Below are positions 43,894-52,070 of a stretch of 64,000 nucleotides of DNA, one piece after another; position 1 is the first letter of the stretch; every line of letters begins with the position of its first letter. A program made the position numbers and the translations under genes. A model generated the notes under the pieces. The model was not told the DNA's origin, did no database searches, and saw only the letters and a list, made by a program, of their open reading frames with translations. Origin of the DNA: Lachnospiraceae bacterium (GTDB taxonomy: Bacteria; Bacillota; Clostridia; Lachnospirales; Lachnospiraceae); assembly GCA_031272185.1 (NCBI GenBank), contig JAISUG010000092.1:38520-102519 (forward strand). The letters are read 5' to 3'.

Positions 43894-44886
43894 ATGTATC
43901 GTATCGGGCTGTTTTCCAAACTGGGCATGACCACCATCAAGACGCTGCGGCATTATGACGAGGTGGGCATCCTGTCCCCCGCATATGTGGACGGGGAGAC
44001 AGGGTACCGCTACTATGAAACCGCCCAGCTGTTCGCGCTGCAGGAAATCATCTCCCTGCGGCAGATGGGGTTTTCCATCCCGGAGATCGACGACATCGTC
44101 CACGGCCGGGACGCGGGGTCGATACTGGGGCGGCGGCTGGCCAGCCTGGAGGCGGAGCGGGCGGCGGTGGCAGACCGGCTTTCCAGATTATCTGACTACA
44201 TTTCAGGAAAAGAGGAGGGATTTATGGAAGAGTACAAAGTGGTGGTCAAGGAATTGGAACACTGCACGGTTTTCAGCGCACAGGCGACGCTGGGCGCTTA
44301 CAATGACCTCATGGAAGTGATGCCCGCGATGGGCCAGAGGGTGGCCGAGGAGTACCCCGGCACGGTGTGCGCGGAGCCGGACTGCTGCTTCGTGGTGTAC
44401 CGGGACGGGCAGCGAAAGGACACGGACATCGAGGTGGAGATGTGCCAGACTGTGGCGGTGAAAGGGAAGCGGGCGTCGGGTGCGGTTTCCGGCGGCGCAT
44501 CAGCCGATGCCGGGGCAAAGGACGGGACAAAGGCCGGCGCGGACGGGACAAAAGCCGACGCGGACGGGGCCGGTGCAAACGGGGCCGGAGCATATGGGAT
44601 TGGTGGGGCTGGCGCCGGCGCAGATGGGGCGGGCGACGGGGGGAGCGGGATGCCCGCCTTCGGCGAGATCGTCTTCAAGGATATGCCCGCCGTCACCGTC
44701 GCAAGCGCGCTGCACAAGGGCAGCTACGAGACGCTGGGAAGGGCATACGCCGCGCTGTTCCGCTGGGTGGGCGCCAATGGCTACGAGGTGGCCGGGCCGC
44801 CCAGGGACCGCTACATCGATGGCATCTGGAACTGCGAGAGCGAGGCGGACTGGCTCACCGAGGTGCAGGTGCCGGTGAGGAAGTAG
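43894..44886 (+). CDS. MerR-family regulator with GyrI-like effector domain
   Basis: A 330-residue regulator. The N-terminal winged helix reads MYRIGLFSKLGMTTIKTLRHYDEVG, then a coiled-coil dimerisation helix (residues ~85-110). A GyrI-like/BmrR-type ligand domain follows (EYKVVVKELEHCTVFSAQAT… and ALHKGSYETLGRAYAALFRW). AAAGGAGGT precedes the ATG. A Gly/Ala/Asp repeat insertion of about 60 residues (roughly 195-255) splits the ligand domain. Such proteins sense drug-like molecules and activate efflux; the target gene is not evident here. Confidence 0.92.
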   Translation: MYRIGLFSKLGMTTIKTLRHYDEVGILSPAYVDGETGYRYYETAQLFALQEIISLRQMGFSIPEIDDIVHGRDAGSILGRRLASLEAERAAVADRLSRLSDYISGKEEGFMEEYKVVVKELEHCTVFSAQATLGAYNDLMEVMPAMGQRVAEEYPGTVCAEPDCCFVVYRDGQRKDTDIEVEMCQTVAVKGKRASGAVSGGASADAGAKDGTKAGADGTKADADGAGANGAGAYGIGGAGAGADGAGDGGSGMPAFGEIVFKDMPAVTVASALHKGSYETLGRAYAALFRWVGANGYEVAGPPRDRYIDGIWNCESEADWLTEVQVPVRK

Positions 44887-44899
44887 GGTACGCTCCGGG

Positions 44900-44984
44900 G
44901 ATCTATGGTATGGCTCCGCCGACGAAACCTTGCGCAAGTTGCGTCTGATGTCGAATGCGCATCGTTAAGTTGGTGGAGCAATGT
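44900..44984 (+). repeat. Dispersed repeat family, copy C
   Basis: Starts ATCTATGGTAT like copy B and carries the same core (ACCTTGCGCAAGTTG to GTTGGTGGAGCAATG). It lies just after the merR stop. Confidence 0.7.
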
Positions 44985-45052
44985 GATGGAAGGGGAAAGA
45001 GTCCCGAACCCGCAAAATGCGCCCAAACTCGACAAATCGGCGGCCAATAAAC

Positions 45053-45092
45053 GCACCTTTTCCCCATAATTCGACAAGGTGCAACATTTTTT
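45053..45092 (+). terminator. Terminator after the merR gene
   Basis: GCACCTT (45053-45059) pairs with AAGGTGC (45076-45082), followed by AACATTTTTT. Confidence 0.55.
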
Positions 45093-45125
45093 ACGACAAA
45101 ATATGAGCCATTCAGACAAAAAGAC

Positions 45126-45154
45126 TTGACGAAATACGAATTATTGTATATACT
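45126..45154 (+). promoter_or_regulatory. Promoter of the candidate non-coding RNA
   Basis: TTGACG (45126-45131) and TATACT (45149-45154) with a 17-base spacer. No protein-coding start follows before the terminator at 45380. Confidence 0.7.
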
Positions 45155-45160
45155 GTAGCG

Positions 45161-45420
45161 GTACGTGAGGAAGATCCGCAAGGTACCAAAGAACTCCGAA
45201 AAGACCAAAGCGCAACACAAGCCACTGAAGAACAGCCGTCTTGTGTCGGCAGATACTTTCAGAAGAGTGTGGACGCCAGACTAAACCGGCCGAAGTACCG
45301 ATGACAGCATACACCAGTGCTGAAAACTACGAAAGATAGCTCATACTAAAGCGAAAAGAATTGTGGATCTACTAAAAGAAGCCCTAACAGACCGGAAGGT
45401 TTGCTAGGGCTCATTTTATT
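45161..45420 (+). ncRNA. Candidate structured non-coding RNA, about 255 nt
   Basis: A promoter with a 17-base spacer and a strong Rho-independent terminator bracket a stretch with no plausible gene; the longest ATG-led frame noticed is about 12 codons. Several local stems can be drawn: GGTAC/GTACC, ACACAAG/CTTGTGT, GCC/GGC around AGACTAAACC, and AGCA/TGCT. It does not match tmRNA, RNase P or SRP signatures. A large Rfam-class RNA, such as 6S or the raiA motif, is possible but could not be checked. Confidence 0.55.
45380..45420 (+). terminator. Strong Rho-independent terminator
   Basis: A 14-pair stem with one mismatch and one G-U pair (45380-45393 with 45398-45411) closes on a GGAA loop, followed by CATTTTATT. 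Confidence 0.9.
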
Positions 45421-46008
45421 GCACGGGGTTACTGTTTGCGGCGTTTGGAATTCCTGAAAGGATCCGACAGGCCGCTCATCCTTTTCCAGGAAGAAGCATT
45501 TGCACCGCTGGCCCAAAGTCTGTGCGGCGATTTCGTCCAGCTTCATCTTATCCTCGTCGTAGGGTTTTTTGTATTTTTTCAGGTTGCTGGGGGTTTCCTC
45601 CCCTATCTCGTAAATGATCACCTGATAATTGTCATATGGCAGTTCCACACCGATGTCCAGGCCGGCGCTTTCAAATTCCGCACCGATCCTCCCGTTGATG
45701 ATATCGTATATGTATTTGTCCTGGAGCATGGACCGGCTTTTTTCGAAATTGTCCTGGAGCGCCTGGTTTTCCTTGTATACATAGTCAATGATGCCGTTGA
45801 TCAGTGTGAATTTGACATTCCTGATCTGGTTGACGCTTTTCACGATATACCCTGTGGGAATAACCGATATATACTTCCATTTGAGGGCCTTGGACTGTAT
45901 GTACTGGACGGTAAACGGCTTTCCCCCTATCGCAACTTCCATGGTGCCCTGGTCATCCGCCATTTCTGCCAGCAGCGTCTGCACGGCCCTTTGTATCAGG
46001 TATCCCAA
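45421..46008 (-). pseudogene. Internal fragment of an AraC-type regulator with membrane sensor
   Basis: About 195 codons resemble the sensor-to-linker part of Lachnospiraceae AraC-type regulators: KWKYISVIPTGYIVKSVNQIRNVKF, then EKSRSMLQDKYIYDIINGRI and a ligand/receiver-like region. The N-terminal membrane part and the C-terminal helix-turn-helix are both missing. The reading frame runs out at the terminator at 45380-45420. It is joined at its 5' side to an IlvD/Edd fragment. It is probably not functional. Confidence 0.7.
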
Positions 46009-46567
46009 GCGCCTCTGCCATGCACTGCATGGTGCTGGCTGTCCCCAGAAACGTACAGGCCCCCGGGGAGGGGCAGCCGGTTAATTTATAATCCCGGATC
46101 TCCCGGGGTGTTATCTCCCCTGCCCGTTTCTGCCGCAGGGAGATGTCCCCGGCCACCAAAGAGGTGGTCATCCACGGCCCGTTCCTCATACTCCCCCCCG
46201 GTACGAACACCGTGGGGATATTCAGCCTGGCTGCCGCCTTCAGCTGGGCCGGCACGGACTTGTCGCAGGAAGCACAGAGAATCATCCCGTCCCAGGGGTA
46301 CACCGAACCATGAATCTCGATCATGTCGCAGATGGCCTCCCTGGATGCCAGGATGTAATTCATCCCGTCATGCCCTTGGGCACAGCCGTCGCATATATCC
46401 GTGGTATGGTACCTGGCGGGGTGTCCCCCCCTCTCAAACACGCCGTTCGCCGCCTGATCCATCAGCCCCGACAGATGCACACTGCCGGGATGGCTGTCCC
46501 CGAAGGCATCCTCCAACAGGATCTGGGGCTTTTTGATTCCATTCCCATATTTGTTATCCCTTTGGTT
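46002..46567 (-). pseudogene. Fragment of an IlvD/Edd-family dehydratase
   Basis: About 190 codons match the N-terminal part of dihydroxy-acid/sugar-acid dehydratases: KKPQILLEDAFGDSHPGSVH, ILCASCDKSVPAQLKAAARL and GCPSPGACTFLGTASTMQCM, with the Fe-S cysteines in place. It has no start codon within the open frame (an in-frame stop precedes it at 46568-46570). It stops abruptly after MAEALG, where the AraC-type fragment begins in another frame. Typical members have about 570 residues. A deletion has fused two broken genes. Confidence 0.8.
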
Positions 46568-46710
46568 CTATAACGGCACAGCAAACAAAGACAAACTACT
46601 GGACATATTGTTGCGCATTAAGGGCGGGTTGTCAAGACAAATATTTGACTCCTCTCAATGATCCAAACCTGTGGATTGGTTGCCCCCCTAAGGGGCCGGA
46701 CGGATTCCCC

Positions 46711-46739
46711 TTGACAAAGCGGGGTCTTTGGCTTATATT
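46711..46739 (+). promoter_or_regulatory. Promoter of proS
   Basis: TTGACA (46711-46716) and TATATT (46734-46739) with a 17-base spacer. The ~135-base leader holds degenerate TGTGCTTGCG repeats; no T-box signature is seen. Confidence 0.75.
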
Positions 46740-46880
46740 CGATTTATTGTGAAAGGGCATGGGTTGTGGCGGGGTGCAAGGTGCCGCGGTTGTGTGCTTG
46801 CGGTTTTGCAGATGTGCTTGCGCATATGTGTTTGCATGTCTGCGCTTGCCCACAGGAAAGATAACGGAAAGGCAGCGGGT

Positions 46881-48329
46881 ATGTCGAAAACGGATCAGGA
46901 CAAGAAGTTGGTGGAGGCGATCACGTCCATGGACGAGGATTTCGCCCAGTGGTACACCGACGTGGTGAAAAAGGCGGAACTGGTGGACTACAGCGGGGTG
47001 AAGGGCTGCATGGTGATCAAGCCCGCCGGGTATGCGCTGTGGGAGAATGTCCAGAAAGAGCTGGATGCCCGTTTCAAGGCGACGGGCGTGCTAAACGTCT
47101 ATATGCCGCTCTTCATCCCTGAAAGCCTGCTGCAGAAAGAAAAAGACCATGTGGAGGGGTTTGCGCCCGAGGTGGCCTGGGTGACCCAGGGCGGCCTGGA
47201 ACCGCTGGAAGAGCGCATGTGCGTGCGCCCCACTTCGGAGACCCTGTTTTGCGACTTTTACGCCAGGGACATACAGTCCTACCGGGACCTGCCCCGCCTG
47301 TACAACCAATGGTGTTCCGTGGTGCGCTGGGAGAAGACCACCAGGCCTTTCCTGCGCTCCAGGGAATTTTTGTGGCAGGAGGGGCATACCGCCCATGGGG
47401 ACGCCGCAGGGGCCCAGGAGCGGACGATCCTCATGCTGAACGTGTATGGGGACTTCGTGGAGGAGTTCCTGGCCATCCCGGTGGTGCGGGGGCAAAAAAC
47501 CGACAAGGAAAAGTTCGCGGGGGCATTGGAAACGTATACCATCGAGGCCATGATGCACGACGGCAAGGCCCTGCAGTCGGGCACCAGCCACAACTTCGGG
47601 GATGGGTTCGCCCGGGCGTTCGGGATACAGTTCACGGACAAGGACAACACGCTCAAGCATGTGCACCAGACTTCATGGGGCCTGTCCACCCGCATCATCG
47701 GCGCCATCATCATGGTGCACGGGGATGACAGCGGGCTGGTGCTGCCGCCCAGGGTGGCCCCCACCCAGGTGGTTGTGGTGCCGATCCAGCAAAAGAAAGA
47801 GGGGGTCCTGGAAGAGGCGGCGCGGATAAAGGACGCATTGGAGCGCAAGGGGATCCGGGTGAAGCTGGACGACACGGACAAAAGCCCCGGCTGGAAATTC
47901 GCCGAGCACGAGATGCGCGGGGTGCCCCTGCGCGTCGAGCTGGGACCCAAGGACATCGCGGCGGGGCAGGCCATGCTGGTGCGCCGGGACGACCATGCCA
48001 AGTCAGCTGCCGGGCTGGACTGCCTGGCGGACACCGTGGCGGGGCTTTTGGAAGACATCCAGAAAGACATGTTTGACAGGGCGAGGGCCCACCTGGAATC
48101 ACATATATATGAAGCAACGGACTGGGGCACGTTTTCCAACCTCGTGGCAGACAGACCCGGATTCGTGAAGGCCATGTGGTGCGGTAGCGCGCTCTGCGAG
48201 GAAAAGATAAAGGAAGAAACAGGGGCCACGTCCCGGTGCATCCCATTTGAGGCAGGGCATTTGTCCGACACCTGCGTGTGCTGCGGCAAGAAAGCGCAGA
48301 AGATGGTGATATGGGGGAAGGCATATTAG
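46881..48329 (+). CDS. proS: Prolyl-tRNA synthetase, archaeal/eukaryal type
   Basis: A 482-residue class II synthetase of the short type without the bacterial editing insertion. Class II motifs: [45 protein letters not shown] and the motif 3 region [22 protein letters not shown], then the anticodon-binding domain and a C-terminal zinc-like cysteine group (WCGSALCEE … TCVCCGK). The ATG at 46881, after GGAAAGG, matches the usual N-terminus; the frame is open upstream to 46728. It charges tRNA-Pro, one of which is encoded at 29.4 kb. Confidence 0.97.
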   Translation: MSKTDQDKKLVEAITSMDEDFAQWYTDVVKKAELVDYSGVKGCMVIKPAGYALWENVQKELDARFKATGVLNVYMPLFIPESLLQKEKDHVEGFAPEVAWVTQGGLEPLEERMCVRPTSETLFCDFYARDIQSYRDLPRLYNQWCSVVRWEKTTRPFLRSREFLWQEGHTAHGDAAGAQERTILMLNVYGDFVEEFLAIPVVRGQKTDKEKFAGALETYTIEAMMHDGKALQSGTSHNFGDGFARAFGIQFTDKDNTLKHVHQTSWGLSTRIIGAIIMVHGDDSGLVLPPRVAPTQVVVVPIQQKKEGVLEEAARIKDALERKGIRVKLDDTDKSPGWKFAEHEMRGVPLRVELGPKDIAAGQAMLVRRDDHAKSAAGLDCLADTVAGLLEDIQKDMFDRARAHLESHIYEATDWGTFSNLVADRPGFVKAMWCGSALCEEKIKEETGATSRCIPFEAGHLSDTCVCCGKKAQKMVIWGKAY

Positions 48330-48356
48330 GGCAGGTCCGGCACGCATGTGTCGCTA

Positions 48357-48459
48357 GGGGAAGGCACTATGGGGGCTGGAGGCGAAAGAGTGCCCCCGTC
48401 CCTGTGCTGTTTCCGGATGCCGTGGGGAAAGCACTATGGGGGCTGGAGGCGAAAGAGTG
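48357..48459 (+). repeat. Duplicated translation-initiation region before cca, period 67
   Basis: About 36 bases ending in TGGAGGCGAAAGAGTG occur at 48357-48392 and 48424-48459. Each copy contains a ribosome binding site and a GTG. Confidence 0.9.
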
Positions 48460-49947
48460 ACAGATGGCATCAGTGCGGTGCGCACGTGGGTTGGCAAATA
48501 TGCGGCGTATGCCCACCCGGACGTCCGCATCACCATCCCGCCGGATGCGCTGGGCATCATGCGGCGCCTCGACCGCGCGGGTTTTGAGTCTTTCGTGGTG
48601 GGCGGGTGCGTCCGGGACAGCTTGCTGGGGTCCACCCCCCAGGACTGGGACGTGACCACGTCTGCAAAGCCCCAGGAAGTCAAGTCGGTGTTCGGGCGGA
48701 CATTGGACACGGGGCTTAAACACGGCACCGTGACGATCATGCGGGGGAAGGTGGGATACGAAGTCACCACATACCGCATGGACGGCGCATACCTGGACGG
48801 CCGCCACCCCAGCGAGGTGACGTTCACCGGGGACTTGACACAGGACCTGAAAAGAAGGGATTTCACCATCAACGCCATGGCATACCACCCGGATGTGGGC
48901 CTGGTGGACGCATTCGGCGGCATGGATGATTTGCATAGGCGTGTGATTCGGTGCGTGGGTGGGGCCAGGGACCGGTTCGGCGAGGATGCGCTGCGTATGC
49001 TCCGGGCCGTGAGGTTCAGCGCCCAGCTGGGGTTTTCCATCGATGGCGGCACCCGGGACGGGGTGCGGGCGCTTGCCACAAACCTGACGGCGGTGAGCAA
49101 GGAGCGCATACAGGCTGAACTGACCAAGCTGCTGCTTTCGGCGCACCCGGATCGCGCGGCGCTTTTGTGGGAGCTGGGGCTGGCCGAATATATGACAGAG
49201 GGATTCGCGCAGCTTCCGGCGGCTGCCGGATGGGGTGCAAGCGCAGCCAAGTCCGGCAGGGTGGAAGCGTACCCCGACACGGAGGCTGCCGCCGGAACGG
49301 AGGATGGCACCGGGGCGGGGTATGCCGGCGTATCGGCGTATGTTCGATTGAAGGATTTTCCGCCCGACAAATGCACCCGCTATGGGGCACTTTTCGCCGG
49401 CATTTCCCCGAAAGAGGGGGAATCCATCTTGCGCCAACTGCGGATGGACACCGACACCATACATATGGTCAAACTGCTGCTGCTCTACCAGTCTGCGCCG
49501 CTGCCGGAAGAAAAACCAGCCCTGCGGCGGATGATGGCCGCGATGCGCCCCCATGAGTGGGATGCGCTGCTGGACTTCAGGGAGGCGCTGGAGAAGGGCA
49601 GCCGGGTGGACGCAAAGTCGGACAGCGCCGTGACAAGGGCCGATGCGTGGTCTGAAATGCAGCCCGGTGCGGTGATAAGTCACGGCGGAGTGAGCGGGGC
49701 AGGGCAGGAATACGTCGGAATACAAAGAATACGTTCCCTGACCAAAGACATCCGCGCGGCCGGGGACTGTCTGTACTTAAAGGACTTGGCCATCGACGGT
49801 TCGGACCTGGGACGCATAGGGTTCGTGCCGGGCAAAGCCATGGGCCAGGCACTGAACACATTGCTGGTGTGGGTATGGGAAGACCCGGCGCGAAACACAA
49901 AGGATGCGCTGGAAAGGCGCGCGCTGGCAATCCTTGGCGGGGACTGA
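48457..49947 (+). CDS. cca: CCA tRNA nucleotidyltransferase
   Basis: A 496-residue class II nucleotidyltransferase. The catalytic core is FVVGGCVRDSLLG with DWDVTTSA, then RRDFTINAMAYHPD and FGEDALRMLRAVRFSAQLGF. It adds CCA to tRNA 3' ends, which this genome needs because the seven tRNA genes in the window lack encoded CCA. GTG at 48457 has GGAGG seven bases upstream; ATG at 48436 is in frame but poorly placed. Ala/Gly-rich insertions near residues 250-290 and 400-425 make it about 50 residues longer than usual. Confidence 0.95.
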   Translation: MTDGISAVRTWVGKYAAYAHPDVRITIPPDALGIMRRLDRAGFESFVVGGCVRDSLLGSTPQDWDVTTSAKPQEVKSVFGRTLDTGLKHGTVTIMRGKVGYEVTTYRMDGAYLDGRHPSEVTFTGDLTQDLKRRDFTINAMAYHPDVGLVDAFGGMDDLHRRVIRCVGGARDRFGEDALRMLRAVRFSAQLGFSIDGGTRDGVRALATNLTAVSKERIQAELTKLLLSAHPDRAALLWELGLAEYMTEGFAQLPAAAGWGASAAKSGRVEAYPDTEAAAGTEDGTGAGYAGVSAYVRLKDFPPDKCTRYGALFAGISPKEGESILRQLRMDTDTIHMVKLLLLYQSAPLPEEKPALRRMMAAMRPHEWDALLDFREALEKGSRVDAKSDSAVTRADAWSEMQPGAVISHGGVSGAGQEYVGIQRIRSLTKDIRAAGDCLYLKDLAIDGSDLGRIGFVPGKAMGQALNTLLVWVWEDPARNTKDALERRALAILGGD

Positions 49948-50099
49948 CTGTGGACAGGTAATGCGGGGGTTTGCGGGGTTATTGGCAGCATATCGACAGG
50001 TTTGGGCAGTATAGTCATTAGCGGAGATAAAGCGGCGGTTTTTGGTCACGGGACAGTCGCATTGATATGGAGTGGCACGGCGACAGGAAGGGGGTATGC

Positions 50100-52058
50100 A
50101 TGAAGGACTACATGGCGATTTACAGGGAGTGGCTGGACAACCCATATTTCGACGAGGCTACAAAAGTGGAGCTGCGGGCCATCGCAGGGGACGAGCAGGA
50201 GATAAAGGAGCGGTTTTATACGGATCTGGAGTTCGGCACGGCGGGGCTGCGGGGGATCATCGGCGCAGGCATCAACCGCATGAACGTGTATGTGGTGCGC
50301 CGGGCGACCCAGGGGCTGGCCTACTATATATTGGAACAATGGGGCGCAAGGCAAGGGGAGGGGCAAGGCCGCACCTTGGCGCCGGGTGAATCGGGCGGCG
50401 GGGGAGCCAAAGCCGGCGGACACGGTGGCGGTGCATGTGGCGCCGACGGACGCCCCGGCGTCGCCATCGCATTTGATTCCAGGCACATGTCGCCGGAATT
50501 TGCCAAAGAAGCGGCGCTGACCCTGTGCGCCAACGGGATAAAGGCATATCTGTTCGAGTCGCTGCGCCCCACGCCGGAACTGTCCTTTGCGGTGCGGGAA
50601 CTGCACTGCATGGCTGGGATCAATATCACCGCCAGCCACAACCCGCCGGAATACAACGGCTACAAAGTCTACTGGGAGGACGGTGCACAGTTCACCCCGC
50701 CCCATGACACGGGGGTGACGGCCCGTGTGCTGGCCATACAGGACCTGTCTGCGGTGAAAACCATGCCTGAGGCGCAGGCCAGGGCCGAAGGGCTTTTGGA
50801 AACCATCGGGAAAGAGATAGACGACAAATATATCGCCTGCGTGAAAGCGCAGGTACTCAACCAGGGCGCGATAGATGCCATGCAGGATCAGATTTCCATC
50901 GTCTATACGCCGCTCCATGGCACCGGGAACATCCCGGCCAGGAGAGTATTGAAGGAAATCGGGTTCACCCACGTGTATGTGGTCCCCCAGCAGGAACTCC
51001 CCGACGGGGATTTCCCCACGGTGAGCTACCCGAACCCGGAAGCGGAGGAGGCGTTTGAGCTGGGGCTGGCGCTGGCCAAGGAAAAGGCTGCGGACCTGGT
51101 GCTGGCCACAGACCCGGATGCCGACCGGCTGGGCGTGTATGTCAAATCCACGGCGGCGGGCAAGGGCGCCCCGGGAAGCGGCGCCACCGGCGGTTCAACT
51201 GATGCCGGGGCGGGCAAGGGCGCCCCGGGAAGCGGCGCCACCAGCGGTCCGACTGGCGCAGGGGCGACCTTTATCCCCCTCACCGGGAACATGTCCGGGT
51301 CGTTGCTGTGCGAATATGTCCTGAGCCAAAAAAAGGAAAGGGGGCAGATCCCCCCCGACGCCCAGGTGGTCAAGTCCATCGTGACCACGAACCTGGTGGA
51401 TGCCATCGCCCGAAGCTACGGGGCGGAGCTGGTGGAGGTGCTGACCGGGTTCAAATACATCGGGCAGCAGATCCTCAAAGAGGAGCAGACGGGCAAAGGG
51501 CACTATATGTTCGGCTTGGAGGAGAGCTACGGGTGCCTCATCGGGACGTATGCCAGGGACAAAGATGCGATATCCGCCACAGCCGCCCTCTGCGAGGCGG
51601 CGGCATACTATAAAACCAAGGGGATGACCCTGTGGGATGCCATGCTGGCCATTTACGAGAAGTATGGGTACTACCTGGATGGGGTGAAGTCCATCACCGC
51701 GGGCGGCATCGAAGGCGTAGCCAAGATCCAAAAGATCATGGAATCCCTGCGCCGGGACACCCCCTGGACCATAGGTACATACCGGACCCATGCGGTGCGC
51801 GACTACCAGACCGGATGGGTGACCCACGCCGGGAACGGTCCGGATTCGGGGGGGGCAGCACCGGCGCAGACCCCCACGGGATTGCCCGCGTCCAACGTGC
51901 TCTACTACGAGCTGACGGACGATGCCTGGGTGTGCGTGCGGCCCAGCGGCACGGAACCGAAGATCAAGTTCTACTACGGCGTGAAAGGCGTTTCCCTGGA
52001 GGATGCCAGGGAAAAGGCGGCCGCGCTGGAGGACGCACTGTTGAAAATCGCAGGTTGA
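50100..52058 (+). CDS. Phosphoglucomutase/phosphomannomutase
   Basis: A 652-residue alpha-D-phosphohexomutase, about 75 longer than usual. The phosphoserine loop is GINITASHNPPEYNGYKVYW (Ser179), the metal loop ATDPDADRLGVY (from Asp338), the sugar-binding region GLEESYGCLIGTYARDKDA and the phosphate loop VRPSGTEPKIKFYY. It interconverts glucose-1- and glucose-6-phosphate (or mannose forms). Two Gly/Ala-rich insertions occur at residues ~88-118 and ~350-392; the second contains a direct 54-base DNA repeat. AGGAAGGGG precedes the ATG. The next gene encodes a GH13 enzyme, which fits glucan use. Confidence 0.94.
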   Translation: MKDYMAIYREWLDNPYFDEATKVELRAIAGDEQEIKERFYTDLEFGTAGLRGIIGAGINRMNVYVVRRATQGLAYYILEQWGARQGEGQGRTLAPGESGGGGAKAGGHGGGACGADGRPGVAIAFDSRHMSPEFAKEAALTLCANGIKAYLFESLRPTPELSFAVRELHCMAGINITASHNPPEYNGYKVYWEDGAQFTPPHDTGVTARVLAIQDLSAVKTMPEAQARAEGLLETIGKEIDDKYIACVKAQVLNQGAIDAMQDQISIVYTPLHGTGNIPARRVLKEIGFTHVYVVPQQELPDGDFPTVSYPNPEAEEAFELGLALAKEKAADLVLATDPDADRLGVYVKSTAAGKGAPGSGATGGSTDAGAGKGAPGSGATSGPTGAGATFIPLTGNMSGSLLCEYVLSQKKERGQIPPDAQVVKSIVTTNLVDAIARSYGAELVEVLTGFKYIGQQILKEEQTGKGHYMFGLEESYGCLIGTYARDKDAISATAALCEAAAYYKTKGMTLWDAMLAIYEKYGYYLDGVKSITAGGIEGVAKIQKIMESLRRDTPWTIGTYRTHAVRDYQTGWVTHAGNGPDSGGAAPAQTPTGLPASNVLYYELTDDAWVCVRPSGTEPKIKFYYGVKGVSLEDAREKAAALEDALLKIAG

Positions 52059-52070
52059 GGGGGGAAGCGT

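Noticed and set aside
45436..46536. 366-codon plus-strand open frame
   Set aside because: Antisense to the AraC and IlvD fragments, which have real family similarity; this frame has none.
46740..46880. T-box riboswitch upstream of proS
   Set aside because: No T-box consensus, specifier loop or antiterminator-terminator pair was visible in the leader.
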